Positions 54,901-64,000 of a stretch of 64,000 bases of DNA are shown piece by piece. Both the position numbers and the translations under genes were made by a program. This stretch comes from Strigamia acuminata (taxonomy: Eukaryota; Arthropoda; Chilopoda; Geophilomorpha; Linotaeniidae): assembly GCA_949358305.1 (NCBI GenBank), contig OX442315.1, positions 14,100,427 to 14,164,426 on the forward strand, given 5' to 3'. Each line of letters starts with the position of its first letter. Positions within the stretch are counted from its first letter, which is position 1. The notes under the pieces are model-generated. The model had not been told where the DNA came from. It made no database searches and was given only the letters and a program-made list of their open reading frames with translations.

Positions 54901-57900
54901 AATGCATTTAAACAAGGAATTTCAGTTTGTAATTGTTTCAAAAATAAATTTTACACAACTGTTGCAAAAATGAATTTTGACAATTGTTTTCATTTTAATT
55001 GTTAAATATTCAAAATTGAATTTTTGACAATTGTTTTCGTTAAGCGCATTCTAAGTTTCGGGTTTTACTATTTCTATAAACGGAATGGACCTCAAGAACA
55101 GCCAAAAACCATTACCAAAAACCACAAAAACCAAAACTATGAACTGGAGTGGTTTATGAATCGGCTTATGCCGGGTTTTGGTTTTTACAATCGAATTCAA
55201 AATGGCCGCCTCGAGAGTAAGATCGACGGATCAGACTTTCAATGTGTCATAAACACTTTCAGGCGAAGCATGCATTTCCCAAAATGTGAGTAAATGGTAA
55301 ATTATATTAAATAAGGGGACACAACCACAATTCGTTGGTTAAATGAAAGAAAAATAAATATTTATGCACGATTCACTCGTGCAATTGCGACACAAAAATG
55401 ATACAACAAACGGGCCTAAAAACGAACACATTCGCGGTTAGGCACATTTTTGCGTACTATTTTGGCTGTTTTTATAAATGGCATAAACGGTATAAACCGA
55501 AACTGAACTCACCTAATGAGTTTTCTTTAATATATTGATTCATTTATTCAACAATTGTTTGCATTAATTATTGAATTTTGGTTTTTACTGATTGCTGAAA
55601 ACTTCTGGAATCATTTGTTAGAATGCAATAATCCATCAAACAAATGTTGTTTTTTGAAGTGAAATAAATAATCATCCTAAACTACATTTTGACTGCGTAA
55701 AATATGACAACCACAGTTTGCATGGTTTTTAAGTTGAGTTATGAAAGGGTAGGGAGAAAATCGTTGTCATTTATAATTCTGTAGCAGACATAAAGGAGGA
55801 AAAAATGAGTTTGTTGACTACTACTGTTGAAGGAAAAAAAATGTAAAAAAAAAAAAGTTGGAATTGATTTTATTCTCGTGACTTGATTGAAGTTTCTGAA
55901 TATAAAAAAAAAATCCCCCTCTAAAAAAAAAATTTAATTTGTATTTTAGAAAAAAAAATTTTGAATTAAAATTTTTATTTTTTTTATTTAAAATATCAAT
56001 TTAGAACCGTATTACAATTTGAACAACAAAGACGGCCATTTTGACGAACTAAGGGGTGTTTTCCCACCAACTCTCAACTTAGCATCAACTTCTGACATCA
56101 CTGCCAATGCCACTTGTGGCCAAGAAGGATCTGAGGAGTTTTGTAAACTGGTTGAACATGTTATTATGCGGTAGGAAAAATTGATTTTTATTGACATTTT
56201 CTATCCTCTCTTCATTCTGAAACAATTTCTTTTACAATTAGGGAGCCTCAGTGCGGAGTTTGTGACAGTAAGAGCCTGGATACAAGAAAAAGACATGACA
56301 TTACCAATGCTATTGATGGAACCCCCAATTGGTGGCAAAGTCCAACACTGCAAAACGGCAAGAAATTCGAATGGATCACCATCACTCTCGACTTAAAACA
56401 AGTAAATTATCGTTTAGGGCAGGGCTTCTTGAACCCATTTGGGGTCGCGTAACTGGATGTGGGAGTTGCCAAAATGTTTGATTTGTATTTACATTAGAGC
56501 GAACGTTAATGTGAATGCGTTCACATGGTCATGAACGCGAACTTGAACACATTCACAATTTAGTGAACGAGATACAATATAGAAAATGCTGGAGAGACTG
56601 TTTTATTCAGTTTGTCTAGGGGCCAGTGTCTCGTGCCTTCTTCCATTGCTTGTGCTGTATCGCACCTGCGACCAACATGCAGACCATCATAGGGCAGCGA
56701 GGTTGGATAGCCATTGTTCGTGCGGGTCAGAGACCCAGCCCATTCGTCGCTCATGGTACTGGAAATGGCTTAACAGTACATTCCCTAAGCATCACCATGG
56801 TGAACAAGAGTGGAGAAAGACCTAGATGGTCTTTTCTAGACTGATTGTTAAACCTAGGTTGAATCCTTTTATAGTCCACTCTTGTAACATTCCGCTTGTA
56901 ACCTTCCCATTGGTTCCTGAAGGTAATTTTCAGAACTTGCAAGTTTTCCAGGCATGTTGGAGTTGTTCTAAGTGCAAGGTACTGCATTGACTATGAGAGA
57001 CCAGTCACAAAATTTTGAAAAATGATAACTTCAGATTTGAATATTTTATTACCGTATATCTTCCATTTGTCCGCGGGCCTCTATTTGCCTGCGGACCTCG
57101 ATTAACGCACGAGAAAAAAATCGGCGGTGTAAATAGCGCGCGGACCTCTAACAACGCGCGGGTTCAAAACGTTTTGCATACGTTTCGGCCGAAAATTACC
57201 GAAACGTATGGAAAACGTTTCATTTGTGCCATTTTTTTGCTGTTTTTCGTTCAAATATGTTCAAAAAACCCAGCATCGGCCAATTGGCCAATGCCGGGTT
57301 TTTTGAACGTATAAATAACCCGCGGCCTCCAATTGCGCGCGGGATAAAAAAAAATTTGGCAAATAGCGCACGGGGGCGCTATTGGAAGATATACGGTACT
57401 AACTCTAAAATATGGTTTACATCAGCGGTCGGCAACAGGCGGACCACCGAAGGTCGAAAAATGGATCGCGGTAACGTTTTAGTGACGTTTTTTCCTCGGT
57501 TTCTTTGTTTTTTTTCCTTTTTTCAAGATTTTATTGGTATTTTTTGGGTTGTGTGTTTTAATGGGGGGGTTTATTTGGTTTTCAAGTGTTTTTTTTTCCG
57601 TTTTCTTAGGTTTTTAGTAAGGTTTTTAAGTGTTTTTTTTTTTCTGGACTTCGATAAAAATTTTCAATAGTATCTGGACCCCACTTAAAATTACTTGCCG
57701 ATCCCTGGTTTACATGTTTCAGAAATCCCCAGGTTGCCCCATTCCATTTTCTTGTAGCTAATCTCTTTGTTTTTAATTTTGTTAATGCTTTTCTTCGTAT
57801 GTTTATGTATCTTGGGAATATTTCCTGGAATTAATGCAAACAAATTCCCATCTAGGTTTGGAATTCATCATTTTCTGATGAAGATTTGTTGACATTTCAT

Positions 57901-60900
57901 CTTCTTTCTACTTGTTATTCTATTTATACTTCTTAAGACAATATTTTCCCACTTTAAATCTTGAGAACATTTTTCCTTTATCACCCAAACTCAAACCCAA
58001 GCTTTTATTAATATCAGAAAAATTATTATATTAAAAATTATATATATATTTATAAAATTGCTGCAAATTGGTGTAAACTTTTTATATTGTCACAACCATG
58101 GCATTTGATCTAAATACTTTGAAAACCACATTTCAAGTAAGACATGAAAAAAAAAAATATTTACATTTAAATTATGTCTTCTTATCTAAAAGTGCTTTCA
58201 CTTCACAACACGTAGCGAGTGAAAGTGCCTCTTGAATTGAGATTAGCAAGTGTCACATTTCATCACTGGAGAACTTGTGAAGCTCAGACTTAACTGAAAG
58301 TAAAAATAAAAAAAATAATAGTGACTTTTAAAGTGTTATAAAAAAGATTTTATTCCTTTTTGACGGTCTTTTAAAACACTAAACTTTGTGAAAATAAATT
58401 TAAAAGCGAAAAAAATAGCGCTTTTTGTGCAATTTTGATGATTTTTTTTTAAAAAAAGAAATAATATACATCGAGAATTCGTTATATCAAAATATTTTAA
58501 CATGGTGTTCTATGGCTAGCCAACCAAACCAGCCATTTTTAGGTATTCGTTATATCGATAATTCGTTATATCGCGATTCGTTATAAAGAGTTTCGACTGT
58601 ATATTTTTTTTCATAGTTTCTATTACTGTGTAACTTGTTGGTTTGGGTTATTTATAAGTGGCTGCATGTTTTCCTTGCTGTCAACAAATGCACAAGTCTG
58701 GTTTTATACAGTTTTGAGCTGCTCACTTTATCTTAATTGAGTAGGAGTGTCATGCAGCTGACTTATGAGCTCATTAAGAGTTTGAAGAGAAGGGCCAAAA
58801 ACGGAACAAGTTGGGTAAAACAATCCCACAACAGTGCACACAAACACTTGGGGTAAAAAAAATACAACTTACTGGATTTTTCCACCACTTTGTACAGGGG
58901 GAAAGTGAAAGAAAAAAGAAGTAGAAAAAAAGAAATGGCAACCAGGTGTGGTGCAGTGAAGCACAACTGATTCAAAGTTTAATAAACCCCAGTAGCAAGT
59001 TGAATCCCAATCTAATTAAACTGAGATTAAAGTTTGAAATTTTTTTTTATACACCAGGGAAAAAAATAAGCTAAAAAAGTAGAAAATAAAAAATAAAAAT
59101 TGGATCAAGATTTTATTAGTTTTAGTGGGGTCAAGATGTTGTGTTTTTTTTTCCGAAGTGGCTACGTTCACGTCCGACCTTTGCGAAAATACGGTATTCT
59201 TGGTGTCTCAGCCGCGGCTACTATTCAAGAACGACTCTTAATCGATAAAATACGGTATACGAAACCACAAAATAAGATCTTCAAAACGAAAACGAGTAGC
59301 AACAAGTAATTTAATATCACACCAACAAATTAAAACCCATCTAAATGTCTTTCCCATTAATTTACAACTCCAACCTCTACATTTATGATTTTTATGAAGC
59401 ACCAAAACTTCAGCTTTAAATTAACAAATTACAGGTTCTGCTTATCAAAGGACACTTTAATGATTCAAATAAAAAGTCATACTAAAACAACACTTTTTTT
59501 TATCTCCATAGATATCAAAAGTTTGAATGCTTTGATGTTTTCAATTTGCTGCAAATTGCAACCAGGCAAAAACTCAATGGCTTTGCATATCAGCTGCCCT
59601 TTGCTATAAAACTCGGTGCCCCTTGAGAAAAAAGGGTCCATGTAGACATCTACTTGTTTTTTTTATTCAACAAGATTGCTACTTCCGTTATGCTAGTTTA
59701 TATTTCTCTTGTTATTGAAATAAATAAGAATTTATGGCGCAGTGAATCATTCCTGTGTGTGTAACTCAAATACTCTTTGCCGTTTAATGGCGGGATTGTG
59801 GCTAAGTATTTTTTTATGGGAAACATAAATGGTAATAACACATTACAGATCGTTTTGGACGTTACGAAATACAGTTCTTTTTAATTGGATCCATTTAGGG
59901 GGTATTTTAGGTAGGGCTGGATTAAAGGGACCTATAGGGCCTTCTGGAATTGTACAAAATACGTTTTCTCAGAGAAAAATGCTTTATTTTGTTCAAAAAA
60001 GCATTTTTTGGTCTGAAAATGCATTTTTTTGGTCTGAAAATACATTTTTTTTGGTCTGAAAATGCATTTTCTCGCATTGAAATGCATTATTTTGTGTGAA
60101 AATGCAACTTTTTTTTAGCTCAAAATGAATTTATTCCCCATAAAAATTCATTTTTCTATTTGCAAATGCATATTTTTTGCTTGAAAACATTGTAAAAATG
60201 TCTTTTCTGAATATTCGTGGGCCCTCTCTTGTGGATGAATAAAACTAAAATTTTTTCTTGTTATTAACTTTTAGGTTTATCAAGTGGCGTATGTTATTGT
60301 TAAGGCTGCGAATTCCCCTCGGCCTGGCAATTGGATATTGGAAAGATCTGTGGATGGTGTTACGTACAAACCATGGCAATATTATGCAATCAGTGATGCT
60401 GAGTGTAGGGACGTGTATGGTGTTGCACCAACTGTTGGAAATCCAAGGTACATGAGTGATGATGAAGTGATTTGTACATCAATCTACTCCAAACTACTGC
60501 CACTTGAAAATGGAGAAGTAAGAACTTTTTAATTCTTCTATGTTATATATAAAAATAATTTTTATTTTATTTTTAAGATTTTTTTGTTGTTATTTCATAT
60601 ATTTTACTTCTCTTATAAATTACACTATTATTGCATTTGAAAAGTCATTTAGTTTGAACTAAGAGTTGCATCGAATACGAAAAAATCCGAAAGTACGAAA
60701 ACCGAACATTCGGTGCCAAATAAACTGCTGAATAATATTTCAAAACATGCAAAAGTTATGTAGAATTAAATGTCTGAAACTCGATTGAAACAAATCGATT
60801 AAAAACAACGGAAAAGCAAAAACTTACCACTTGTAGGATTTTCATTTTGAGTCATTCTTAAGCTGATCTTGTTGCGGATTAATATACATCCCCTTTAACC

Positions 60901-62479
60901 ACGTAACTATATATATATATATTAACACTTAAAAATACGTATTACTACTTGTAAATTAACTAGTAAATATGTTTTATCATTTAAAAACACGTTTTAACAC
61001 TAGAACGGCCGGAATTTCCGCCTACCTAGAACGGCCAAAACCGGTCAAAATGACCGGTTTTCAATAACGTGAACAATACGTGCACCAAATGTGCAAAATA
61101 CTTTCACAATACGTGCACAATGCGTGCATACAACGTTTTGACATCAAATGGATTTAGTAACACGCGAAATATGCGAAGAAAATACCAAAACAAAAATGGA
61201 TGGTTATTATAAAACCTGATAAAATTAAATTTCCGTTTTTAATTTTATCAGATTTTATAAAAACCATCAATTTTTGTTTTGGTATTTTCTTCGCATGTTT
61301 CGCGTGTTACTGGATCAGTTTGATGCCAAAACGTTGTATGCACGTATTGTGCCCATTTGGTGCACGTTTGGTGCACGTTTAGTGCAGTTTGGTGGACGTA
61401 TTGTTCAGGTGATTTCAACCGGTTATTTTGACCGGTTTCGGCCGTTCTAGGTCAATTCACTTTTTTTTTATTATTTCTTAAGATAAATGCAACTTTTGAT
61501 GATTTATGATATAAAGCATCATAAATCAGCTAAAGTCACAAATTAGCAGCATCGTAAACCCATTGGGTTTATTGCTGCAGCTGTTTTAAACAGCAGTTCC
61601 GGTCAAAATGACCGGTCTGGCCGTTCTAGTGTTAACTATTGAAAACATCTTTTATTAAATAGGCCGAATAACCGAATACAAACCGAATATTCCGTGCAAC
61701 GTTTTTGTGTGTAAATTTGGTATTTATTCGATCTGGCCACACGCACCAAGTTTAGGCACAAAAACAAGTTAAACTACAATTTGAAACATGCTTTTTGATG
61801 TTTGTTAATTTATTGCAGTTAAACGGCCTTTTGTCGGGCAAATGGCTGTCTGAAATATGCGTTTAGACTGGTTTAAATTAGATAGGCAAGACTAAACGAC
61901 GTTTCAAATGCAGCTAGTAAAGATAAAAAAGTATCGTTTCATTGAATTGCATATTTATTTGAAAACACTATGGTCCCAACAGGTGGGCGATTTTTATGGT
62001 TTTGTCTTGCTGGTGCCACTGGTATCATTTGCGGCATTTCTTAGAACTAACATCAGCGCCGCTGTGTGAGGAATCCATAATTTAAAAAGTGTATAAAAAT
62101 GTGCTGTTTTTTATGTCTTCATCAATCATGAGATTCTGAAGAATTCACCGAATTACGGAATGTGTTTTTTGTTGTTTCAGATTCATACCTCATTAGTGAA
62201 TGGAAGACCGGGAGTCAGTGGGCCGTCAGATAAATTAAGAGTAAATTACAACAAAACGTCGTAAAAATGACCAATGTCTCATTCCCTTATATGGTATGCA
62301 GGAATTTACGTCTGCACGTTACGTCAGACTCCGTTTACAAAGGATTCGAACGTTGTATGCCGATCTTATGACTTTGTCCACCAGGGATTCAAAATTTGTC
62401 GACAAATCTGTTACGCGACGAGTAAGCCTATATGTTCGTATTGCGGTTCCCTCCATTTTTATTTTTTATTTTTCAATTT

Positions 62480-62510
<31 letters not shown>

Positions 62511-64000
62511 TTGAAGTGAGACTTCTTTACCTGTAAGTGATGCTGATATAGTATGACGGAAGTAGTTAGAGCCATCTGTTGACAAACTTAAAAATTAAAA
62601 TTACAAAATTTCAAATCATTTTATTCAGATTTTCAAATGAGATTTTTAAAGACGTGAAGTTTCACTTCTATCATTTATTTTATTTATTTTTATTTATTTT
62701 TGTTTTGTTCGCATTACCTGCTTTTGCAGTGATTTAATTTCGTTTGAAAGTAAAATTATTTTTGATGTTTATTTTCATTTCTAGTATTTCTATTCGATCA
62801 AAGATATTTCAATTGGCGGCCATTGTTTGTGTTTTGGACACGCTAGTGACTGCCCGCAAGACCCAGTTACAAGTGTAAGTTTAACTTCTAACGGTGAAAA
62901 TGGATTGATGTAATTGTACAGCTATTTAAAACATAATACATTTTTTAGTATGTGATTTGATAATACAACGGCGCTTTTTAATAGGTGATGAAATGTAGAT
63001 GTGTTCATAATACATGCGGCGATAGTTGCGAGCGTTGTTGCCCGTTGTACAATCAAAAACAATGGCGATCTGGAACAACAACGAATGCGGGAATATGTGA
63101 AAGTGAGAAAAGAAATAAATCGATAAAATAAATCGAAATAAATCAAATTTTTTTTTTCCGTTTTAAATTTTAGAATGTCAATGTTTTGGTCACGCGGACG
63201 AATGTATTTACGATGTCGATGTTGACGAGCGAAAACAGAGTTTGAATACAGAAGGAAGATACGATGGTGGTGGAATTTGCAAAAACTGTAAAGTTAGTTT
63301 TTAAAAAAAGAATTAAATTAAAAATAAAATAAATTTAAGTGGACTAATTATTTTATTTTTAAATTAATTTTTTTTGTGGTGTTATTGAAAGATTTTCGTA
63401 TGTTTTGGGGTCATTGTATAGTGTTTATTTGTGGTTTTGGTTTATTTATGCAAGAATTCGTGTTTATTTTTGTTTTTTTATGAAGAATTTTGGTTTTTTT
63501 GTTTGTTTCTAGGTTTCTTTGTGCAAAATTTCGTGTTTTTTTGGTTTTTTTGTGCTAAATTTCGTGTTTTTTCAGTTTTTTGGTGCAAATTTTTGTTTTT
63601 CGTAATTTTTTTGTTTTTTGTGATTTTATTTTGTTTTTTATGCAAAATTTCATGTTGTTTGTGCAAAATTTCATGTTTTTTGTGCAAAATTTCATGTTTT
63701 TGTGCAAAATTTCATGTTTTTTGTGCAAAATTTCATGTTTTTTGTGCAAAATTTCATGTTTTTTGTGCAAAATTTCATGTTTTTTGTGCAAAATTTTATG
63801 TTTTTTGTGCAAAATTTCTTGTTTTTTGTGCAAAATTTTATGTTTTTCGTGTTTTTTCGGGATTATTGTGCAACTTTTCGTGTTTTGGCTTTTTTTGTGC
63901 AAGATTTTATGTTTTTTTCATTTTTTTTATTTGTGACTAACGTTTGCATTTCTATTTTAGCACTTTACAACCGGCATCAATTGCGAGAAATGCATCGACG
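45892..64000 (+). CDS. wb: Laminin subunit alpha (alpha-1/2, wing-blister type), 5' part of the gene
   Basis: Whole-gene span, running past the window. Ten coding exons give 403 residues with all splice phases consistent. Laminin alpha chains are secreted and assemble with beta and gamma chains in basement membranes; the N-terminal LN domain drives polymerisation. Order: signal peptide (1-30, [13 protein letters not shown] core); LN domain (about 40-288) with [74 protein letters not shown]; then laminin EGF-like repeats starting at [14 protein letters not shown], continuing through [17 protein letters not shown] and [10 protein letters not shown] to INCEKCID. The close match to the vertebrate LAMA1/LAMA2 N-terminus (from memory) and the LN start argue for the alpha-1/2 class, not the LanA/alpha-3/5 class. 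Confidence 0.93.
46460..46800. repeat. 21-bp minisatellite
   Basis: Tandem variants of ATTTCTTGTTAGAAAATGTG(G), about 14 copies, best preserved at 46570-46720. Confidence 0.9.
46860..47230. repeat. Degenerate 19-21-bp repeats
   Basis: Runs of GTGGATTTTTGGTAAAATT (19 bp) followed by GGTTAAAATGCTGAATTTTT-type (21 bp) units; probably derived from the neighbouring minisatellite. Confidence 0.75.
48280..48292 (+). promoter_or_regulatory. CTCF-like motif
   Basis: CCACTAGAGGGCG is an exact match to the CTCF core. Lies in laminin intron 1. Sequence match only. Confidence 0.4.
48758..48780. repeat. Poly-G tract
   Basis: A run of about 18 G, soon followed by T runs. It could form a G-quadruplex; its length may be affected by assembly error. 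Confidence 0.7.
49233..49340. repeat. Fragments of two MITE families
   Basis: 49233-49286 is a piece of the TACCGTATTTTA-ended family (ACCGATTAAGAGTCGCCCTC). It abuts 49286-49340, a pogo-like end (GTTATATCGATAATTCG to AGTTTCGACTGTA). Confidence 0.65.
50095..50325. repeat. 20-21-bp minisatellite
   Basis: Tandem CATGAAAAATCTGGAAAAAA (20 bp), about 11 copies. Phe-rich minus-strand frames across it are repeat-derived. Confidence 0.9.
51191..51772. mobile_element. Tigger/pogo-like MITE carrying a nested element
   Basis: Left end TACGGTAGAACCTCGATTGT, right end GGTTAATCGAGACTCTACTG then TA: inverted ends with TA flanks and TTATCCGAAC blocks near both ends. A member of the TACCGTATTTTA-ended family sits inside at about 51352-51665. 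Confidence 0.75.
51352..51665 (-). mobile_element. TACCGTATTTTA-ended MITE, nested copy
   Basis: Matches the reverse complement of 53957-54228: GAGACACCAAGAATACGGTA, GACAAAAATGGCAGTTTTGA. The right end is rearranged; a second, same-direction TACCGTATTTTATCGATTAA follows at 51641. Confidence 0.7.
53873..54300 (+). repeat. Interspersed repeat family, copy 2, interrupted by a MITE
   Basis: Matches 22397-22690 up to GTAATAT (53956) and resumes after 54228 with TATTGGTTTGCAAATGAT. The interruption is the MITE at 53957-54228. Confidence 0.65.
53957..54228 (+). mobile_element. TACCGTATTTTA-ended MITE
   Basis: Left end GTATTTTATCAATTAAGAA, right end GACTCTTAATCGGTAAAATA then CGGTA. No coding capacity. 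Other copies are at 51352-51665, 49233-49286 and 59155-59257. Confidence 0.75.
56005..56170 (+). CDS. wb: Laminin alpha exon 2 (LN domain)
   Basis: Acceptor TATCAATTTAG. Reads PYYNLNN.. [11 protein letters not shown].. ANATCG.. [10 protein letters not shown]. Ends CG before GTAGGA, completed to Arg by exon 3. Confidence 0.95.
56242..56401 (+). CDS. wb: Laminin alpha exon 3 (LN domain)
   Basis: Acceptor TTTTACAATTAG, donor GTAAAT. Reads [13 protein letters not shown].. [12 protein letters not shown].. [10 protein letters not shown]. Confidence 0.96.
56590..56990 (+). repeat. Interspersed repeat, copy 2
   Basis: Matches the reverse complement of 20283-20600 (GGTACTGGAAAT.GCTTAACA and following). 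Class unknown. Confidence 0.7.
57050..57398. mobile_element. MITE with TACCGTATATCTTCCA ends and a 50-bp palindrome
   Basis: 349 bp, left ACCGTATATCTTCCATTTGT, right ATTGGAAGATATACGGTA. Internal foldbacks: ACGTTTTGCATACGTTTCGG against its inverse near 57160-57210, and a nearly perfect palindrome at 57259-57308 (arms begin GTTCAAAAAACCC and end GGGTTTTTTGAAC). Confidence 0.8.
57423..57707. mobile_element. Non-autonomous hAT-like element with exact 8-bp TSD
   Basis: 285 bp with ends CAGCGGTCGGCAA and TTGCCGATCCCTG. Flanked by GTTTACAT on both sides (57415-57422, 57708-57715). The CAGNGGTCGGCAA end is typical of hAT elements. It starts 24 bp from the MITE ending at 57398. Confidence 0.93.
58470..58602. 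mobile_element. Pogo-like MITE fragment
   Basis: GAATTCGTTATATC.. through GGTGTTCTATGGCTAGCCAA.. to GAGTTTCGACTGTA. Shares its core with 26970-27140 in the opposite orientation. Confidence 0.7.
59155..59257 (+). repeat. Fragment of the TACCGTATTTTA-ended MITE
   Basis: Contains GTATTCTTGGTGTCTCAGC.GCGGCTACTATTC and the right end ACTCTTAATCGATAAAATAC. Confidence 0.65.
59983..60190. repeat. 20-22-bp minisatellite
   Basis: Tandem GCATTTTTTGGTCTGAAAAT with variable T run, about nine copies, ending 80 bp before laminin exon 4. Confidence 0.8.
60275..60517 (+). CDS. wb: Laminin alpha exon 4 (LN domain)
   Basis: Acceptor TTATTAACTTTTAG, donor GTAAGA. Reads [18 protein letters not shown].. [11 protein letters not shown].. 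DDEVICTS.. PLENGE. Confidence 0.97.
60998..61631. mobile_element. piggyBac-like foldback MITE flanked by TTAA
   Basis: 634 bp. Ends CACTAGAACGGCC and GGCCGTTCTAGTG, flanked by TTAA (60994-60997, 61632-61635), the target site of piggyBac transposases. 61003-61450 is a near-complete inverted repeat centred at about 61240 (for example ATAAAATTAAA against TTTAATTTTAT, CGAAGAAAATACCAAAAC against its inverse). A further 180 bp and a second CGGTCAAAATGACCGG precede the right end. It lies in laminin intron 4. Confidence 0.9.
62181..62240 (+). CDS. wb: Laminin alpha exon 5 (LN domain)
   Basis: 60 bp, acceptor TTGTTTCAG, donor GTAAAT. Reads [20 protein letters not shown]. Confidence 0.93.
62302..62421 (+). 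CDS. wb: Laminin alpha exon 6 (LN domain)
   Basis: 120 bp, donor GTAAGC. Reads [18 protein letters not shown].. TLSTRD.. SVTRR. The acceptor (ATGGTATGCAG) has a weak pyrimidine tract and the intron is only 61 bp. Confidence 0.93.
62478..62514. repeat. (ATTT)n microsatellite
   Basis: About nine copies of ATTT in laminin intron 6. Confidence 0.85.
62785..62874 (+). CDS. wb: Laminin alpha exon 7 (end of LN, start of LE1)
   Basis: Acceptor TTTCATTTCTAG, donor GTAAGT. Reads [16 protein letters not shown].. [13 protein letters not shown]. Confidence 0.96.
62985..63102 (+). CDS. wb: Laminin alpha exon 8 (LE1)
   Basis: Reads [20 protein letters not shown].. TTTNAGICE plus one base; donor GTGAGA. 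Confidence 0.95.
63174..63292 (+). CDS. wb: Laminin alpha exon 9 (LE repeat)
   Basis: Acceptor TTTTAAATTTTAG, donor GTTAGT. Reads [13 protein letters not shown].. [18 protein letters not shown]. Confidence 0.95.
63480..63930. repeat. 21-bp minisatellite in laminin intron 9
   Basis: Tandem GTGCAAAATTTCATGTTTTT(T), about 20 copies counting degenerate ones, cleanest at 63650-63840. The long Phe/Cys-rich frames on both strands are artefacts of the repeat. Confidence 0.93.
63961..64000 (+). CDS. wb: Laminin alpha exon 10 (LE repeat, cut by window end)
   Basis: Acceptor GCATTTCTATTTTAG. Reads [13 protein letters not shown], continuing the LE repeat of exon 9. Confidence 0.93.

Larger units (their letters stand above)
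45986..56004 (+). other. Laminin alpha intron 1 (10 kb)
   Basis: Donor GTAAGT, acceptor TATCAATTTAG. Holds minisatellites, MITEs and CTCF-like motifs listed separately. No other coding exon recognised; frames at 52198-52569 and 55024-55293 have no domain. 47300-48700 is less repetitive and could carry enhancers. Confidence 0.7.
56402..60274 (+). other. Laminin alpha intron 3
   Basis: 3.9 kb, with several transposable elements and a minisatellite listed separately. 57720-58460 and 58610-59150 show no feature. Confidence 0.8.

Noticed and set aside
59915-59980. Further hAT-like element starting GGGCTGGATTAAAGGG
   Set aside because: The left end resembles the element at 24231, but no matching right end or 8-bp duplication was found.
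63431-63940. 169-codon frame and its antisense partners
   Set aside because: Pure 21-bp repeat within a laminin intron.

Overview
This is arthropod nuclear DNA, AT-rich and intron-rich. Three things point to an arthropod: an interstitial (CCTAA/TTAGG)n tract, which is the arthropod telomere unit; a Spaetzle-type Toll ligand; and a laminin alpha chain of the wing blister/LAMA1-2 type. I cannot place it more precisely. The large introns and many non-autonomous DNA transposons fit many non-dipteran groups.

Layout. 0-20.8 kb is non-coding: minisatellites, MITEs and possible 5' UTR exons. 20.87-22.06 kb is one coding exon for a heparan sulfate 3-O-sulfotransferase of the HS3ST5 type (+). 25.9-44.4 kb holds a six-exon Spaetzle-like gene on the minus strand. 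Its exon phases close perfectly into 260 codons, but its cystine-knot exon is cut by a 14,860-bp LTR retrotransposon (27597-42456, + strand). About 1.45 kb beyond its start codon, head to head with it, a laminin alpha gene (+) begins at 45892 and runs off the end. Ten coding exons are visible: signal peptide, LN domain and the first LE repeats. Its first intron is 10 kb.

The retrotransposon looks young and complete. Its two 1,230-bp LTRs show no difference by eye, it is flanked by a 4-bp AATC duplication, and it has a tRNA-Pro-like primer site and a polypurine tract. It encodes a very long Gag (1182 aa) and, by a textbook -1 frameshift site, Pol with protease, RT, RNase H and integrase. A third ORF of 834 aa sits in the env position but is not an envelope. 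It carries an RS-rich block and has a good splice acceptor just upstream.

The most unusual signal lies inside each LTR. Six tandem hairpins recur every 54 nt (one step of 50). All share the same 4x4 internal loop (ACTA facing CCAT), while the inner stem, outer stem and triloop vary with compensating changes. This is the covariation expected of a repeated RNA element, and I know of no described counterpart. A near copy of the polypurine tract/LTR junction inside the end of pol suggests that the third ORF was added to an ancestor that once ended there.

Among the repeats are two hAT-like elements with exact 8-bp duplications, a TTAA-flanked piggyBac-like foldback element, TA-flanked pogo/Tigger-like elements, several nested MITEs, and minisatellites with periods of 10, 20-21 and 31 bp, close to one, two and three turns of the DNA helix.
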